A stretch of 64,000 nt of DNA from Lunatimonas lonarensis. GTDB taxonomy: Bacteria > Bacteroidota > Bacteroidia > Cytophagales > Cyclobacteriaceae. Both the position numbers and the translations under genes were made by a program. Below, piece after piece: positions 8,385 to 18,695 of the stretch. The stretch covers positions 62,001 through 126,000 of the forward strand of contig NZ_AQHR01000096.1 in assembly GCF_000390185.1 (NCBI RefSeq). Direction: 5' to 3'. Position 1 is the first letter of the stretch, and the number at the start of each line of letters is the position of its first letter. The notes beneath the pieces are model-generated. The model saw only the letters and a program-made list of their open reading frames with translations, searched no databases and was not told the origin of the DNA.

Positions 8385-11300
8385 ATGAGGCAAGCTGACG
8401 GTGATGAGAGTAGGATGAACGAAGAGACGTATATGTTGGCTACGCTCGAAGACCTGACCAAATCAGGAACCTGGAAACTCTGCCTAAATTCCAACAGTAT
8501 CGAGTGGTCCGCGGGGGTATTCAGCATGCTGGGCTATGAACCAGACGAGTTCCACTTAAACGTTGAATCGGCTGTGGACGTCATTCACCCCGAAGACAGG
8601 GACCGGGCCATCAACCACATGCAACTGGCGATCCGGGAAAAAAAGCCCTATAACATAAGAATGCGACTGATCGGCAAGGGTGGTCGTATTTGTCAAGTTG
8701 TATCCAAGGCGACCATGATACGTGGTGAAGACGGATCACCTAAAAGTTTAATCGGTATTTTTCAGGACATTACCGAGTTCATCGAACATAAGAAAGAGCT
8801 AAAAAGTATTCTGAACAGTTCTTTGGATATAATCTGCTCGGTTGATCTGCAACACCGTTTTCTAAAGGTAAACAGTGCCTCTTTCGATATCCTTGGCTAT
8901 TACCCGGAAGAGCTCGAAGGACAGGCATACAGTGATTTTTTGAACCCTAACTCTATCGAAAAGTCGAATCAATTCTGGGCTCAACTTTTTCAGCTAAAAA
9001 AAGTCAAAAATTTTGAAAACTCCTTAAGGCACAGGGATGGGCATTTTGTCCCCATTTCCTGGACCGCCCATTATGAGGAAAATTCAGAGGTAATTTACTG
9101 TGTGGGGCGGGATATTACAGACCGCCTTCAAGCAGAAAGCGATAACGAACGTAATGAAAGGCGGTACAAATCCATGATACAGGAAGGGGGGGACTTCGTG
9201 GCCATCATCAGCCCTTCCGGGAAATTTACGTACGTAAGCCCTACGTACAATCGGATTTTAAACTATCCCGAGGAGGAGCTGCTTGGTAGTTTTGTATATC
9301 TTTATATACACCCCGAGGACAAAGCCAAGCTTAAACACGAGAGCTCAAATATTCTACCCGGACAACGCTGCATTACGTCACCGTATCGGTTCAGATCAAA
9401 CAGCGGACAGTGGCGCTGGATACGCACTACATTGGTCAATTTGTCGCAGGATGAATCCATAAAAGGCTTTGTGGCCAACAGTAATGATATCACCGATATT
9501 GTAGAGACTAGCCGTAAACTGGCAGAGAGCGAAGGCAGATTTCGCGGCCTGTATGAGTCCCAAACAAACTATATCATCCGTACCGACCTCGAGGGAAGAT
9601 ATACGTACGTCAACAAAAAGTTTCGGGAGGAATTCGGATGGATTTACCAAAATGCAGCGATTATTGGCGAGTTTTGCCTAAGGTCGATTTGCGAATACCA
9701 CCGGCAAAGGGTAGCCGATACCGTCGAAAAGTGCATTCACAATCCAGAAGTTGTTTTCAAAGTTGAAATAGATAAACCAACCATTTCTGGTGGTGTGATG
9801 AGCACCTTGTGGGATTTTATATGTGTAGTAGATGAGATAGGCCAACCTAGGGAGATACAATGCATTGGCGTGGATATTACCGAACGGGTAAAATCTGAGC
9901 GGTCACTAATCGCCAGTAATGAGCGGTTTGAACTGATCAACAAAGCTACAAGTGATGCCATTTACGATTGGGATATAAAAAACGACACCTTTCATTGGGG
10001 CGAAGCTTACTTTCGGATTTTCGGGTACGAAAACCACCAAGCCCCCCATTCGATACAGGCGTGGGAAACCCTTCAGCATCCACAGGATACCAAAAACAAT
10101 AAAGAAGAATGGACAAAATACATGGAGGATCCCTCCCGGTTTAAATGGCAGGAGATATTCCGTTGGAGAAAAGGGGACGGAAATTACGCATACGTAGAGG
10201 AAATCGGGTACTTGGTAAGGGACGAGTCGGGAAATCCGATCCGTATGGTGGGTGTACTTCGGGATATTTCTGGAAGCAAAACAATTGAAATAGCAAACGC
10301 ACTTCAGCAAACGATTTCCTCCTTCTTTAAAAGTGATAAATCAATAAAAGAAGTTCTGTTTTCAACAGTAGAACTAATCAGCAAAGAACTGGCATTCAGT
10401 AAGGCGGAAATTTGGTTGAAGAGCGAAGATAATGACACCATTTCCTTGAACGCAGGATATGCCGAAATCTCCTTAGATCCAGAAGAAGACAGCCCCTGTT
10501 CCAACCAAAAACTTAAACATGGTGAAGGCATCCCTGGTCTGGTGTGGGTAAATCAACAAACCTACGTCTGGGACGATCTCGGAACCAATCCCGATTTTAA
10601 GATAAGGTCAACCAAGCCTGCTGGAGCACATCAGTGCTGTTTAGCACTTCCTATAACCACAAACGGGCTTTTCGTTGGCACGTTGATCGTCTACAGTCAA
10701 GAACCGTTGTTGGATGTACAATACCAGTTGGAAATCCTTGAAAATCTTGCCTCCTACCTAGGGGGAGAGATTTTACGCAAGCTACAGGAGGAGCAAATGC
10801 GGTTGTTGTTTGAGTGGTCTCCTGATATTTTGGCCATAGCCTCTCCTAAGGGATATTTCACCAAAGTAAATCCCGCTTTTTGCCAATTATTGGGATATGA
10901 AGAGCAAGAGATCCTCCTCCGCCCCTTCACGGAATTTTTACATCCTGAAGACTTGGCATCGACTTCATTGGAATTTGAAGAAACAAGTTCCGGCATACGT
11001 CAGGCCGAAAATTTCGTCAACCGTTACCGTACTGCCTTTGGCAATTACAAGTATATTTCATGGGGATCATCCACTCCCTTCGGGGATGATGGATTCCTGT
11101 TTTCTTACGGAAAAGATGTCACCCCTGTCTACGAACTGCAACGGATGCTTCAGGCCGCTTCCGAAATGGCCAAAGTTGGTGCGTGGGAGTTGGATCTTAT
11201 TAAAGGAACACACAAGTGGTCTGCCATGACCCGGGAGATATTTGAGGTACCTGCATCTTTTGATCCAGAGGTTGCAACGGTGATTGACTTTTACCCCGCC

Positions 11301-12977
11301 GATTTTAGGCCTTTTGTACGCGCCCAACTTGACAGGGCCATCACGATGGGAGAACCTTTCGAGTTCGAAGCCATTATAACAACACCAAAAGGATCCGAAA
11401 AATGGGTAAAAATCAAAGGGGAAGCTGAGATCGCCGACGGAAGACCGGTACGTGTATATGGCAGCGTGCAAGATATCCACCAACACAAAACCGACCAACA
11501 GGCTATCCAACAGGCTCTTAATGAACGAAACAATATATTGGAAAGCATCGGCGAGGCTTTCTTTTCCGTAGACAAAAACTGGAAGACGCTGTACTGGAAT
11601 AAAAGTGCCGAAAAACTCCTACACGTTCCAAGGGGACAGGTGATGGAAAAGATAGTTTGGGATGCGGTGCCTGAATTGGTGGGACATGGGCTAAAATCTG
11701 CCTGCCAATCTGCTCTGGAAACGAATGCACCGATGCAATTGGAAAGCCACGACAAAGAGACCGACAGGTGGCTGGAAGTGGGGATATACCCAAAATGGGA
11801 TCAAATTGGCGTATTCATAAGAGACATCGGTAACAGAAAAAAAGCACAACAAGAATTACTTCAATCCAACGAGCGATTTCAAAAAATAGCTGAAGCCACG
11901 AACGATGCTATCTGGGATTTTAACGTTCCCAAAAACCACCTCTTCTGGGGCAAAGGATTTGAAAAGCTCTTTGGATACAACTTACATAGTATATCTCCAT
12001 CCCTTGAGTTTCTGATGAGTCTCATACATCCGGACGATAGGCAGGCCGTTTTCGATAAAATCCAGGATTATATGAGGCCTACCCATTCAGAAAACAATTG
12101 GACGGAGGAATATCGTTTTCGACGTGCCGACGGAAGTTTCGCCTATGTAATTGACCGGGCCATATTCATTCGAAACCCCTTCGGTGTAGTGGTTCGCGTT
12201 CTTGGAGCGATGACAGATATTACCCACCAAAAAAACCATGAAAACTCACTTAGGAAACTCAATGAACAGTTAAAATCCAAGGTACACGAGTTGGCCATCT
12301 CCAACCAAGAGTTGGAACAGTTTGCCTACGTTGCTTCCCACGACTTGCAGGAACCCTTACGTATGATTACGGGATTTCTGGGACAAATCGTCCGAAAATA
12401 CGATCATGTATTGGATGAAAAGGGAAAGCAATACATTGGATTTGCCGTAGACGGCGCCACCAGAATGCGTAGGATTATTTTGGATCTTTTGGAGTATTCC
12501 AGAGTTGGGCGGGAGGAAGAGCAAGTTGAATCTGTCGACTTAACGGAAATCGTCAACGAAACCAAACTACTCTTCAGGAAAACGCTGGACGAAACGGGAG
12601 CCGAAGTGACCTACGAAAACCTTTCAACCATCGTTGGACGATGGGTGCCTATGCGTCAGGTTTTTCAAAACCTGATAAGCAACGCGCTCAAATACCGTTC
12701 TCCCGAGCGAACCCCAAAAATCCACGTACGTGGAGAGGAACAGCTCGAAAACTATGTTATCTCCATACAGGACAATGGCATAGGAATAGATCAAACCTAT
12801 TTCGATAAGATATTTATTATATTCCAGCGGCTACATAGCGAACCGTCTGTCCCTGGAACCGGTATGGGATTGGCCATTACCAAAAAAATCATTGAAAACT
12901 ACGGGGGAACCATTTGGCTGGAATCCATCCCGAACGAGGGATCTACCTTTTACTTTACGGTAAAAAAAGCATTGTAA
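8385..12977 (+). CDS. Large soluble hybrid sensor histidine kinase (9 PAS, 1 GAF)
   Basis: A 1530-residue protein without membrane helices. Approximate order: PAS domains at 25-130, 138-250, 260-375, 385-505 and 515-635; GAF at 640-795; PAS at 805-915, 920-1035, 1045-1155 and 1160-1285; then a phytochrome-type DHp domain with ASHDLQEPLR (His1319) and a HATPase domain with NLISNALKY, DNGIGI and GTGMGLAI. All kinase motifs look intact. It should sense cytoplasmic signals (redox, small molecules) and phosphorylate a receiver elsewhere, as it carries none. An ATG at codon 12 is an alternative start. Its PAS-GAF-PAS-PAS block matches the order in the kinase at 20526. Confidence 0.9.
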   Translation: MRQADGDESRMNEETYMLATLEDLTKSGTWKLCLNSNSIEWSAGVFSMLGYEPDEFHLNVESAVDVIHPEDRDRAINHMQLAIREKKPYNIRMRLIGKGGRICQVVSKATMIRGEDGSPKSLIGIFQDITEFIEHKKELKSILNSSLDIICSVDLQHRFLKVNSASFDILGYYPEELEGQAYSDFLNPNSIEKSNQFWAQLFQLKKVKNFENSLRHRDGHFVPISWTAHYEENSEVIYCVGRDITDRLQAESDNERNERRYKSMIQEGGDFVAIISPSGKFTYVSPTYNRILNYPEEELLGSFVYLYIHPEDKAKLKHESSNILPGQRCITSPYRFRSNSGQWRWIRTTLVNLSQDESIKGFVANSNDITDIVETSRKLAESEGRFRGLYESQTNYIIRTDLEGRYTYVNKKFREEFGWIYQNAAIIGEFCLRSICEYHRQRVADTVEKCIHNPEVVFKVEIDKPTISGGVMSTLWDFICVVDEIGQPREIQCIGVDITERVKSERSLIASNERFELINKATSDAIYDWDIKNDTFHWGEAYFRIFGYENHQAPHSIQAWETLQHPQDTKNNKEEWTKYMEDPSRFKWQEIFRWRKGDGNYAYVEEIGYLVRDESGNPIRMVGVLRDISGSKTIEIANALQQTISSFFKSDKSIKEVLFSTVELISKELAFSKAEIWLKSEDNDTISLNAGYAEISLDPEEDSPCSNQKLKHGEGIPGLVWVNQQTYVWDDLGTNPDFKIRSTKPAGAHQCCLALPITTNGLFVGTLIVYSQEPLLDVQYQLEILENLASYLGGEILRKLQEEQMRLLFEWSPDILAIASPKGYFTKVNPAFCQLLGYEEQEILLRPFTEFLHPEDLASTSLEFEETSSGIRQAENFVNRYRTAFGNYKYISWGSSTPFGDDGFLFSYGKDVTPVYELQRMLQAASEMAKVGAWELDLIKGTHKWSAMTREIFEVPASFDPEVATVIDFYPADFRPFVRAQLDRAITMGEPFEFEAIITTPKGSEKWVKIKGEAEIADGRPVRVYGSVQDIHQHKTDQQAIQQALNERNNILESIGEAFFSVDKNWKTLYWNKSAEKLLHVPRGQVMEKIVWDAVPELVGHGLKSACQSALETNAPMQLESHDKETDRWLEVGIYPKWDQIGVFIRDIGNRKKAQQELLQSNERFQKIAEATNDAIWDFNVPKNHLFWGKGFEKLFGYNLHSISPSLEFLMSLIHPDDRQAVFDKIQDYMRPTHSENNWTEEYRFRRADGSFAYVIDRAIFIRNPFGVVVRVLGAMTDITHQKNHENSLRKLNEQLKSKVHELAISNQELEQFAYVASHDLQEPLRMITGFLGQIVRKYDHVLDEKGKQYIGFAVDGATRMRRIILDLLEYSRVGREEEQVESVDLTEIVNETKLLFRKTLDETGAEVTYENLSTIVGRWVPMRQVFQNLISNALKYRSPERTPKIHVRGEEQLENYVISIQDNGIGIDQTYFDKIFIIFQRLHSEPSVPGTGMGLAITKKIIENYGGTIWLESIPNEGSTFYFTVKKAL

Positions 12978-13050
12978 ACACCCAACATTCCAACCATTTT
13001 ACCATTCATTTTTATTATTTACCGCTTATTTATTTTATTAAAAAAATTAT

Positions 13051-13058
13051 TACCTTTG
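13051..13058 (+). promoter_or_regulatory. -7 box for small lipoprotein
   Basis: TACCTTTG matches TAnnTTTG and lies 34 bases before the start codon at 13093, in a very AT-rich stretch behind the kinase gene. Confidence 0.5.
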
Positions 13059-13092
13059 TTGCGTCTAGAAAGACTTAAACAATCTGTACAAA

Positions 13093-13305
13093 ATGAAAAC
13101 AAGCATCATTGCGATGAGCATCGCTGCGGGATTAGCTATTGCTTCCTGCGGCCAAAAGAAAGTAGAAGAGGAGATTTCCGAAACCATCGAATCATCAATT
13201 GAGGAGACGCAGGAAGAGGAGCTTTGGGAGGAAACCTTGGAAATCCCCGCAGAGGATGCCGAAGCGGCGTCTGAGGAACAGCTGGAAGAGACTTCCGGTA
13301 ACTAA
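13093..13305 (+). CDS. Small acidic lipoprotein
   Basis: A 70-residue protein with a lipoprotein signal (MKTSIIAMSIAAGLAIASCG; Cys19 follows the lipobox-like AIAS). The mature 52 residues are almost all Glu, Ser, Thr and Ala, with no recognisable domain. It has its own promoter-like box and a strong terminator directly after, so it is a single-gene unit that is probably well expressed. Function unknown; a free-standing low-complexity acidic surface or periplasmic peptide. Confidence 0.75.
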   Translation: MKTSIIAMSIAAGLAIASCGQKKVEEEISETIESSIEETQEEELWEETLEIPAEDAEAASEEQLEETSGN

Positions 13306-13326
13306 AAACGATCTGAAATGACCTAG

Positions 13327-13352
13327 AGCCCCGGAAATTCCGGGGCTTTTTA
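13327..13352 (+). terminator. Intrinsic terminator
   Basis: AGCCCCGG (13327-13334) and CCGGGGCT (13340-13347) with loop AAATT, followed by TTTTATTTTT. Strong rho-independent terminator for the small lipoprotein gene. Confidence 0.9.
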
Positions 13353-13532
13353 TTTTTGCCAATTCCACAAAAACCACCAAGATTACCAATCTCCCGAGGC
13401 AAGGGTACCAACTTATCCTTTATTGTGCCTCTAGCTGGCGGGGGATAAACTTCCCGGATTTAAAATACTGTCCAAATCAGGCCCTACCCTTTGGTATTAT
13501 CTAAAATTGGGTTAATATTGGGTGTTGAACCT

Positions 13533-13607
13533 AGGTCGTTAGCTCAGTTGGTTCAGAGCGCTGCCTTGACAGGGCAGAGGTCACCAGTTCGAGCCTGGTA
13601 CGACCTA
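13533..13607 (+). tRNA. tRNA-Val (anticodon GAC)
   Basis: A complete 75-base cloverleaf: acceptor AGGTCGT with ACGACCT, D arm GCTC...GAGC, anticodon arm CTGCC-TTGACAG-GGCAG giving anticodon GAC, T arm ACCAG-TTCGAGC-CTGGT, discriminator A at 13607. The CCA end is not encoded. It stands alone, with no neighbouring tRNA. Confidence 0.93.
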
Positions 13608-13643
13608 CATTAATAGTTCTTCATCGTTCTAAAAGGGAGCAAG

Positions 13644-14558
13644 TTATCCTCGTTTTTTCTCCGACTCGGCTAATTCTTCGAACAGGCGTCTTTGCCTTTC
13701 CGATAGTTGCCGCGGTATCTCAACCTGTAATGTTAAATATAGATCGCCAAACTCACCATCTTTTTTGTATACCGGAAATCCCTTTCCCTTCAGCTTGACC
13801 TTGCTGCCAGGCTGGCTTCCCGGTGGTATGGAAGCCCTTACTTTGCCATCAAACGTTTCAATGGTTATTTCCCCTCCCAAAACCGCCGTAACAAGGGGTA
13901 TCTTCTCAGTTTTGTACAGGTGGTTTCCCTCCCGCTTAAAAAACGGATCGGGAAAAACCTGAAATGTAAGGTAAAGGTCTCCCGGTTCTCCCCCACTTGC
14001 ACTAGCTGCTCCATACCCTTTTATTTTGATGGTTTGACCGTCTTCTACACCCGCTTGAACCGTTATGCGTATCTTCTTTCCACCTACCTCGATGGTACGC
14101 TTGTGGGTTTGGGAAGCTTCTTTAAGCGTTAGCTGTAGCTTTCCATGGTAATCCTGGCCTTTAAGCCCAGCCCTGGAATGAGTACGGTGTCCCCGCCCGT
14201 TACCAAAGAGACTTTCGAAAAAATCCGAAAATCCCCCGCCGCTAAAGGTTTCATAAAAATCGGTACCTGCACCATTGAACGCTCCACCCCGTGCCCCACC
14301 GTACTGCCCCGATGCCTGTTCATACGCATCTGCATGCTTCCAGTCCTTTCCGTATTTATCATATTTTGCGCGTTTCTCGGGATCGGAGAGCACCTCATTG
14401 GCCTCATTGACCTCTTGAAACCTACGTTTGGCGGATTCATCGGTCGGGTTGAGGTCGGGATGGTACTTTCGTGCCAATCTACGGTAGGCCTTTTTTATCT
14501 CATCCGCGGTCGCAGATGGATTCAGTTCGAGTACCTTGTAATAATCTATGTAGTCCAT
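13644..14558 (-). CDS. DnaJ C-terminal domain protein, CbpA type
   Basis: A 304-residue co-chaperone: J domain at residues 1-70 with HPD at 33-35, a Gly/Phe-rich linker (about 80-125, with [12 protein letters not shown]), then two DnaJ C-terminal beta domains. The CxxCxGxG zinc repeats of DnaJ are absent, so this is the CbpA/Hsp40 type II architecture. It would stimulate DnaK and deliver clients; DnaK is not in the window. A -7 box (14586-14593) gives it a short leader. It is followed by the tRNA-Val gene on the other strand. Confidence 0.88.
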   Translation of the reverse strand: MDYIDYYKVLELNPSATADEIKKAYRRLARKYHPDLNPTDESAKRRFQEVNEANEVLSDPEKRAKYDKYGKDWKHADAYEQASGQYGGARGGAFNGAGTDFYETFSGGGFSDFFESLFGNGRGHRTHSRAGLKGQDYHGKLQLTLKEASQTHKRTIEVGGKKIRITVQAGVEDGQTIKIKGYGAASASGGEPGDLYLTFQVFPDPFFKREGNHLYKTEKIPLVTAVLGGEITIETFDGKVRASIPPGSQPGSKVKLKGKGFPVYKKDGEFGDLYLTLQVEIPRQLSERQRRLFEELAESEKKRG

Positions 14559-14585
14559 TTCAATATTCTTCTAGACTTGAATTAC

Positions 14586-14593
14586 CAAATTTA
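14586..14593 (-). promoter_or_regulatory. -7 box for the DnaJ-like gene
   Basis: Reads TAAATTTG on the minus strand, 27 bases upstream of the start codon at 14558; fits TAnnTTTG. Confidence 0.5.
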
Positions 14594-14638
14594 ATCCTAC
14601 ATAAAAACGAATTACAACTCGCAACAATTCCAGAATAA

Positions 14639-17593
14639 TCAGGATAATCCGGCCGCTTCGAAAAGAACCTCAATAGGATGAACGGCCTTCTTTCCGGTAC
14701 CATCCAAAATCTGGTGTCTACAACTGGTTCCTGGCGCTGCAATAATGGCCTGTTCCGAAGCCTTCCTTACCGCAGGAAAAAGAACCATTTCCCCTATCTG
14801 CATACTTAGCTTGTAATGTTCCTTTTCGTACCCAAATGACCCGGCCATCCCACAGCACCCGGATGGTATTATCTTCACCTGGTAGTTTTTGGGTAAAGAG
14901 AGTAACTTAGAGGTGAAATTTACCGAGGAAAGGGCTTTTTGATGGCAATGGCCATGCAGCAGGATCTCTTTAGGGGAATCCGTAAACTGATCGGCACAGA
15001 TATTGCCGGCGACCACCTCCTTGGCCAAAAACTCATCTATCAACGAGGTATGAGCCCTCAGCTTCTTTGCAGCATCAACCCATTGCTTTGAAACCAAGCG
15101 AGGGTACTCGTCACGAAAGCCAAGAATGGCCGAGGGTTCGATTCCCAATAGGGGCGTGTCCGCTGAAATCAGGGCACTGAAAATTTCCACGTTTTTGTCA
15201 GCTACCTTTCTGGCGTATTCGAGCAACCCTTTGGAAATTGCCCCCCTTCCACTCTCAGGATGGTCCACCATATTCACCTCGTAGCCTAAATGCCTAAGTA
15301 ACTTGATCGACTTGATGCCTATCAACGCATCGTTATGGTTGGTAAATTCATCCGCAAACAAATACACCGTTTTTCGTACTGGCACATCGCCACTTAGTTG
15401 GGGATAGTTCCTTTTATACCAAGACCGCAAGGAAACCGGTGAAAGCATAGGAAGCTCTCTATTGGGCGCTACCCCCAACACCCGTTTCACTAGTCCGGAT
15501 GTAAGCGGATTGGAGAGGAAAAAGTTGGAAACACCCGGAATCCTGCTCCCCATTTCGTTCAGGTTATTTATGTAGGCAAATGCCTTCGAACGGAGGGGAA
15601 CTCCATGCGTTTTGTGGTACTGGTATTGAAACTCCGCTTTGATGGTGGCCATATCCACGTTGGAAGGGCACTCCGAGGTACAGCCCTTGCATGAGAGGCA
15701 TAAGTCCATCACCTCCTTTATTTCGGGATGATCAAATGGATTTTCCTTCGTATTCTTGGTAAGAAATTCCCGCAGGATATTTGCCCTACCTCTCGTAGTG
15801 TCCCGCTCATTTCTGGTCGCTTGATAACTGGGGCACATAGTGCCTCCCCCAGTGGTGGGAAGCTTTCTGCAATCTCCGCTGCCGTTGCATTTCTCAGCCA
15901 TTCGTAGAATACCCCCTACCGAACCAAAATCAAACAGCGTATCGTGTTCGGGAGTCCCCATGCCCGGTTCGTACCGCAGGGAGGTATTCATGGGAGGCGC
16001 GTCCACGATCTTGCCGGGATTGAAGATATTGTCGGGATCCCAGGTTTTCTTTATCTGCTTAAACAATGTGTAATTTGCCTCGCCAACCATCATCGGTATA
16101 AAAGCTGCACGGACACGTCCATCCCCATGTTCACCACTTAGCGAGCCTCTGTATTTTTTGACTAGCTTGGCGGATGCCTCACTGATTTCGTAAAAACGTC
16201 TTACATCAGCTTCCTTTTTTAGATCCAAAATTGGCCTTAAGTGGATTTCTCCCGCCCCGGCATGGGCATAATAGACAGGCTTTTGGCCAAAGCCCTCCAT
16301 AATCCCGGCAAACTCGTCGATGTAGTCCGCCAAATCGTCTATATCCACGGCCGTGTCTTCGATACAGGCCACCGCCTTGGTATCCCCGGGTATATTGGCC
16401 AAAAGGCCTAACCCAGCACTTCTAAGCTCCCATGCATTTTTCGTCCTATCCGGCCCTATCACCGGATAGGCATAGCCAAGATTCGCATCCCGGAGGGCCT
16501 GGATAAACATCTCCCCTTTCCGAACTGCTTCCTCCAGTTCCTTGCCCCTGAATTCCACCATCAAAATGGCCTGCGGGTCACCCTCCACAAAGTCCCTGTT
16601 TTTGCTTTGCTCTACGTTTTCCTTTGTGCAGTCCAAAATTATCTTGTCCATCAACTCTACCGCCGTCGGATCCTGCTTCATCGCTACTTGCGCAGCCTTC
16701 ATGCTTTGATGGATCGAATCAAAATGTGCCGCCACCACAATCTCATGGGGATCCGGCAAGGGATCCAAATGAAGGGTGATCTCCGTCGTCACGGCCAGGG
16801 TACCTTCAGATCCGCACAAAAGCTTGCAAAAATCAAACGGCACAGAATTCCCCGAAAACAGGTTCGTTTCCAACAAATAGTCGACTGCATAGCCCGTATT
16901 TCGTCTATGGATATTTGGCTTTGGAAAATTGTCCCGGATCTGGGCCTGTACGTCCGGATTGCTCAACACCTGCCTCATTTGCCGGTAAAGGCTACCCTCC
17001 AAGGTCTCAAGCGAACATTTTTGCACAAATTCTTCATCAGACAGTGCCTTTACTTCTATTTCGGAAGCATCGCTTAGCAACACCTTCAAAGAAAGCGTAT
17101 GCTCCCGCGTACTTCCATATACGATCGAAGTGGTACCACAGGAATTATTGCCCACCATTCCTCCAATCATGGCTCGGCTCGCCGTACTGGTGATGGGACT
17201 AAAAAACAACCCATGTGGTTTCAAAAAATGGTTGAGCTCGTTTCTGACCACACCGGGCTGTACCCTAACCCAACCCTCTTCTTTGTTGAATTCGAGGATT
17301 TTGTTCAAATGCTTGGACACATCCAACACAATCCCATCTCCCACGCATTGACCCGCCAGAGAGGTCCCCGCTGTACGGGGAATAAGGGAGGTTTTATGCT
17401 CTTTGGCAAACCGGATCAGCTTCTTGATGTCCTTCGCATGCTTTGGAAAAGCCACCGCCAATGGAATCTCCCGATAGACGGAAGCATCCGTGGCGTAAAG
17501 GGTTTTCATTAAGTTATCAAAATACAGTTCACCGTCCAATTCGCTTGCCAACTGCCCGAGGTGTCGGTTGATGGGGGTTGTTTCATTACTCAT
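14639..17593 (-). CDS. FAD-linked oxidase with C-terminal Fe-S and CCG domains (YdiJ type)
   Basis: A 984-residue fusion. Residues about 45-530 are a VAO-type FAD oxidoreductase (PRTAGTSLAGQCVG, GMVGNNSCGT, LSGEHGDG). Residues about 590-660 hold 4Fe-4S cysteines (CLSCKGCTSECPSN) after CNGSGDC and TMCPSY. The C-terminal part has CCG-type motifs (HGHCHQKAL, PSGCCGMAGSF). This is the YdiJ-like D-2-hydroxyacid dehydrogenase layout; relatives oxidise D-2-hydroxyglutarate or D-lactate and pass electrons to the respiratory chain. The exact substrate is an inference. Its promoter box sits immediately before the ATG, suggesting a leaderless message. Confidence 0.88.
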   Translation of the reverse strand: MSNETTPINRHLGQLASELDGELYFDNLMKTLYATDASVYREIPLAVAFPKHAKDIKKLIRFAKEHKTSLIPRTAGTSLAGQCVGDGIVLDVSKHLNKILEFNKEEGWVRVQPGVVRNELNHFLKPHGLFFSPITSTASRAMIGGMVGNNSCGTTSIVYGSTREHTLSLKVLLSDASEIEVKALSDEEFVQKCSLETLEGSLYRQMRQVLSNPDVQAQIRDNFPKPNIHRRNTGYAVDYLLETNLFSGNSVPFDFCKLLCGSEGTLAVTTEITLHLDPLPDPHEIVVAAHFDSIHQSMKAAQVAMKQDPTAVELMDKIILDCTKENVEQSKNRDFVEGDPQAILMVEFRGKELEEAVRKGEMFIQALRDANLGYAYPVIGPDRTKNAWELRSAGLGLLANIPGDTKAVACIEDTAVDIDDLADYIDEFAGIMEGFGQKPVYYAHAGAGEIHLRPILDLKKEADVRRFYEISEASAKLVKKYRGSLSGEHGDGRVRAAFIPMMVGEANYTLFKQIKKTWDPDNIFNPGKIVDAPPMNTSLRYEPGMGTPEHDTLFDFGSVGGILRMAEKCNGSGDCRKLPTTGGGTMCPSYQATRNERDTTRGRANILREFLTKNTKENPFDHPEIKEVMDLCLSCKGCTSECPSNVDMATIKAEFQYQYHKTHGVPLRSKAFAYINNLNEMGSRIPGVSNFFLSNPLTSGLVKRVLGVAPNRELPMLSPVSLRSWYKRNYPQLSGDVPVRKTVYLFADEFTNHNDALIGIKSIKLLRHLGYEVNMVDHPESGRGAISKGLLEYARKVADKNVEIFSALISADTPLLGIEPSAILGFRDEYPRLVSKQWVDAAKKLRAHTSLIDEFLAKEVVAGNICADQFTDSPKEILLHGHCHQKALSSVNFTSKLLSLPKNYQVKIIPSGCCGMAGSFGYEKEHYKLSMQIGEMVLFPAVRKASEQAIIAAPGTSCRHQILDGTGKKAVHPIEVLFEAAGLS

Positions 17594-17597
17594 GGTT

Positions 17598-17605
17598 CAA
17601 AATTA
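17598..17605 (-). promoter_or_regulatory. -7 box for the YdiJ-type gene
   Basis: Reads TAATTTTG on the minus strand with only four bases (AACC) between it and the ATG. The predicted start of transcription would be at or within one or two bases of the A of the start codon. Confidence 0.45.
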
Positions 17606-17675
17606 AGACAGTTGCCCATAGGAATAAACAGATCGTTGAAATATTTTGCTATACCTTCAAAATGGACGAAAACCC

Positions 17676-17683
17676 TATCTTTG
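17676..17683 (+). promoter_or_regulatory. -7 box for the phosphotransferase gene
   Basis: TATCTTTG matches TAnnTTTG and lies 28 bases upstream of the start codon at 17712, on the strand opposite to the YdiJ-type gene. Confidence 0.5.
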
Positions 17684-17711
17684 TCCAACTTGAATCTGAA
17701 AATACAATCGA

Positions 17712-18695
17712 ATGAAGATAAAATTGGAATTGCCACTCGGTGAGGATGTGATCCATTTTTTAGCGGATAAATTTAATTTACTTTCTCCTGGAGAAACCAT
17801 TTTAAAGGCTGAAAAAGCGGGAGAGGGAAACATGAATGTAGTCCTTAGGATCACCACTAACTTTCGCAGTGTAATCCTAAAGCAGTCAAGACCATTTGTG
17901 CACAAATATCCCCAAATCCCTGCTCCCTTTGAAAGGATTTCTGTTGAAAAAGCATTTTACGATACCATAGCCGGACAAACCCGACTCGCCTCCATGACCC
18001 CTTCACCGCTCGCATTTGATGAAGAAAGCCAACTTTTGGCGCTGGAGGATTTAGGAGCTTCCTCCGACTTTACGGCCATTTACTCAGATTCAGCCAAAAT
18101 AACTGACTCAGAAATCGTACGGCTGGCAGAATTCCTCTTCGAGCTTCACTCCCTGCAGGTCGATTCCTTCCCCTCTAATACCCCTATGAAAGTGTTGAAC
18201 CATGCACATATATTTAGCATCCCTTTCTTGGAGACACCTCCCATAAACCTCAACTCAGTCCAACCAGGTTTGGAAGAAATCGCCCAGCCCTTCCGGTATG
18301 ACAATGTGCTGAAAAAGGCAATCGGAGTGATCGGAAATCGTTACTTGTTGACAGGAAAAACGCTACTGCATGGCGATTTCTATCCAGGTTCTTGGCTGAA
18401 ATCGGCTGATGGTATCTATATAATCGACACGGAATTTGCCTTTCTGGGCGATAGAGAGTTTGATTTGGGAGTATTGATCGCCCACCTAGCCATGGCCGGC
18501 ATAGAAGAAGGGAAAATCCACCTAGCTTTAGAGACCTATGAAACAACAGAGCTTATCCTATCACTTCTACGGAATTATGCCGGGGTTGAAATCTTGAGGA
18601 GACTGTTCGGTGTGGCGCAGCTGCCCCTGATGTTGACGTTGGAAGAAAAATTCAAGTTGGCGAACCTTGCTAAAACGATGATACTGGATGCTTAA
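17712..18695 (+). CDS. APH/ChoK-fold phosphotransferase, methylthioribose-kinase-like
   Basis: A 327-residue cytoplasmic kinase of the aminoglycoside/choline kinase fold. Visible features: the nucleotide-loop segment AGEGNMNVVLRI (near 37-48), KQSRPFVHKYP, LALEDLG in the hinge, the catalytic HGDFYPGSW (near 219-227) and the metal-binding IDTEFAFLGDREFDLG. GEGNMN, KQSRPFV and HGDFYPGSW resemble S-methyl-5-thioribose kinase more than antibiotic kinases, but no other methionine-salvage gene is nearby, so the substrate (a ribose-type sugar) is an inference. The next gene starts inside its last codons (8-base overlap), so the two are translationally coupled. Confidence 0.75.
   Translation: MKIKLELPLGEDVIHFLADKFNLLSPGETILKAEKAGEGNMNVVLRITTNFRSVILKQSRPFVHKYPQIPAPFERISVEKAFYDTIAGQTRLASMTPSPLAFDEESQLLALEDLGASSDFTAIYSDSAKITDSEIVRLAEFLFELHSLQVDSFPSNTPMKVLNHAHIFSIPFLETPPINLNSVQPGLEEIAQPFRYDNVLKKAIGVIGNRYLLTGKTLLHGDFYPGSWLKSADGIYIIDTEFAFLGDREFDLGVLIAHLAMAGIEEGKIHLALETYETTELILSLLRNYAGVEILRRLFGVAQLPLMLTLEEKFKLANLAKTMILDA

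Noticed and set aside
17712-18695. Aminoglycoside resistance kinase
   Set aside because: The fold is shared, but the nucleotide loop and HGDFYPGSW region look closer to methylthioribose kinase and there is no resistance-gene context.
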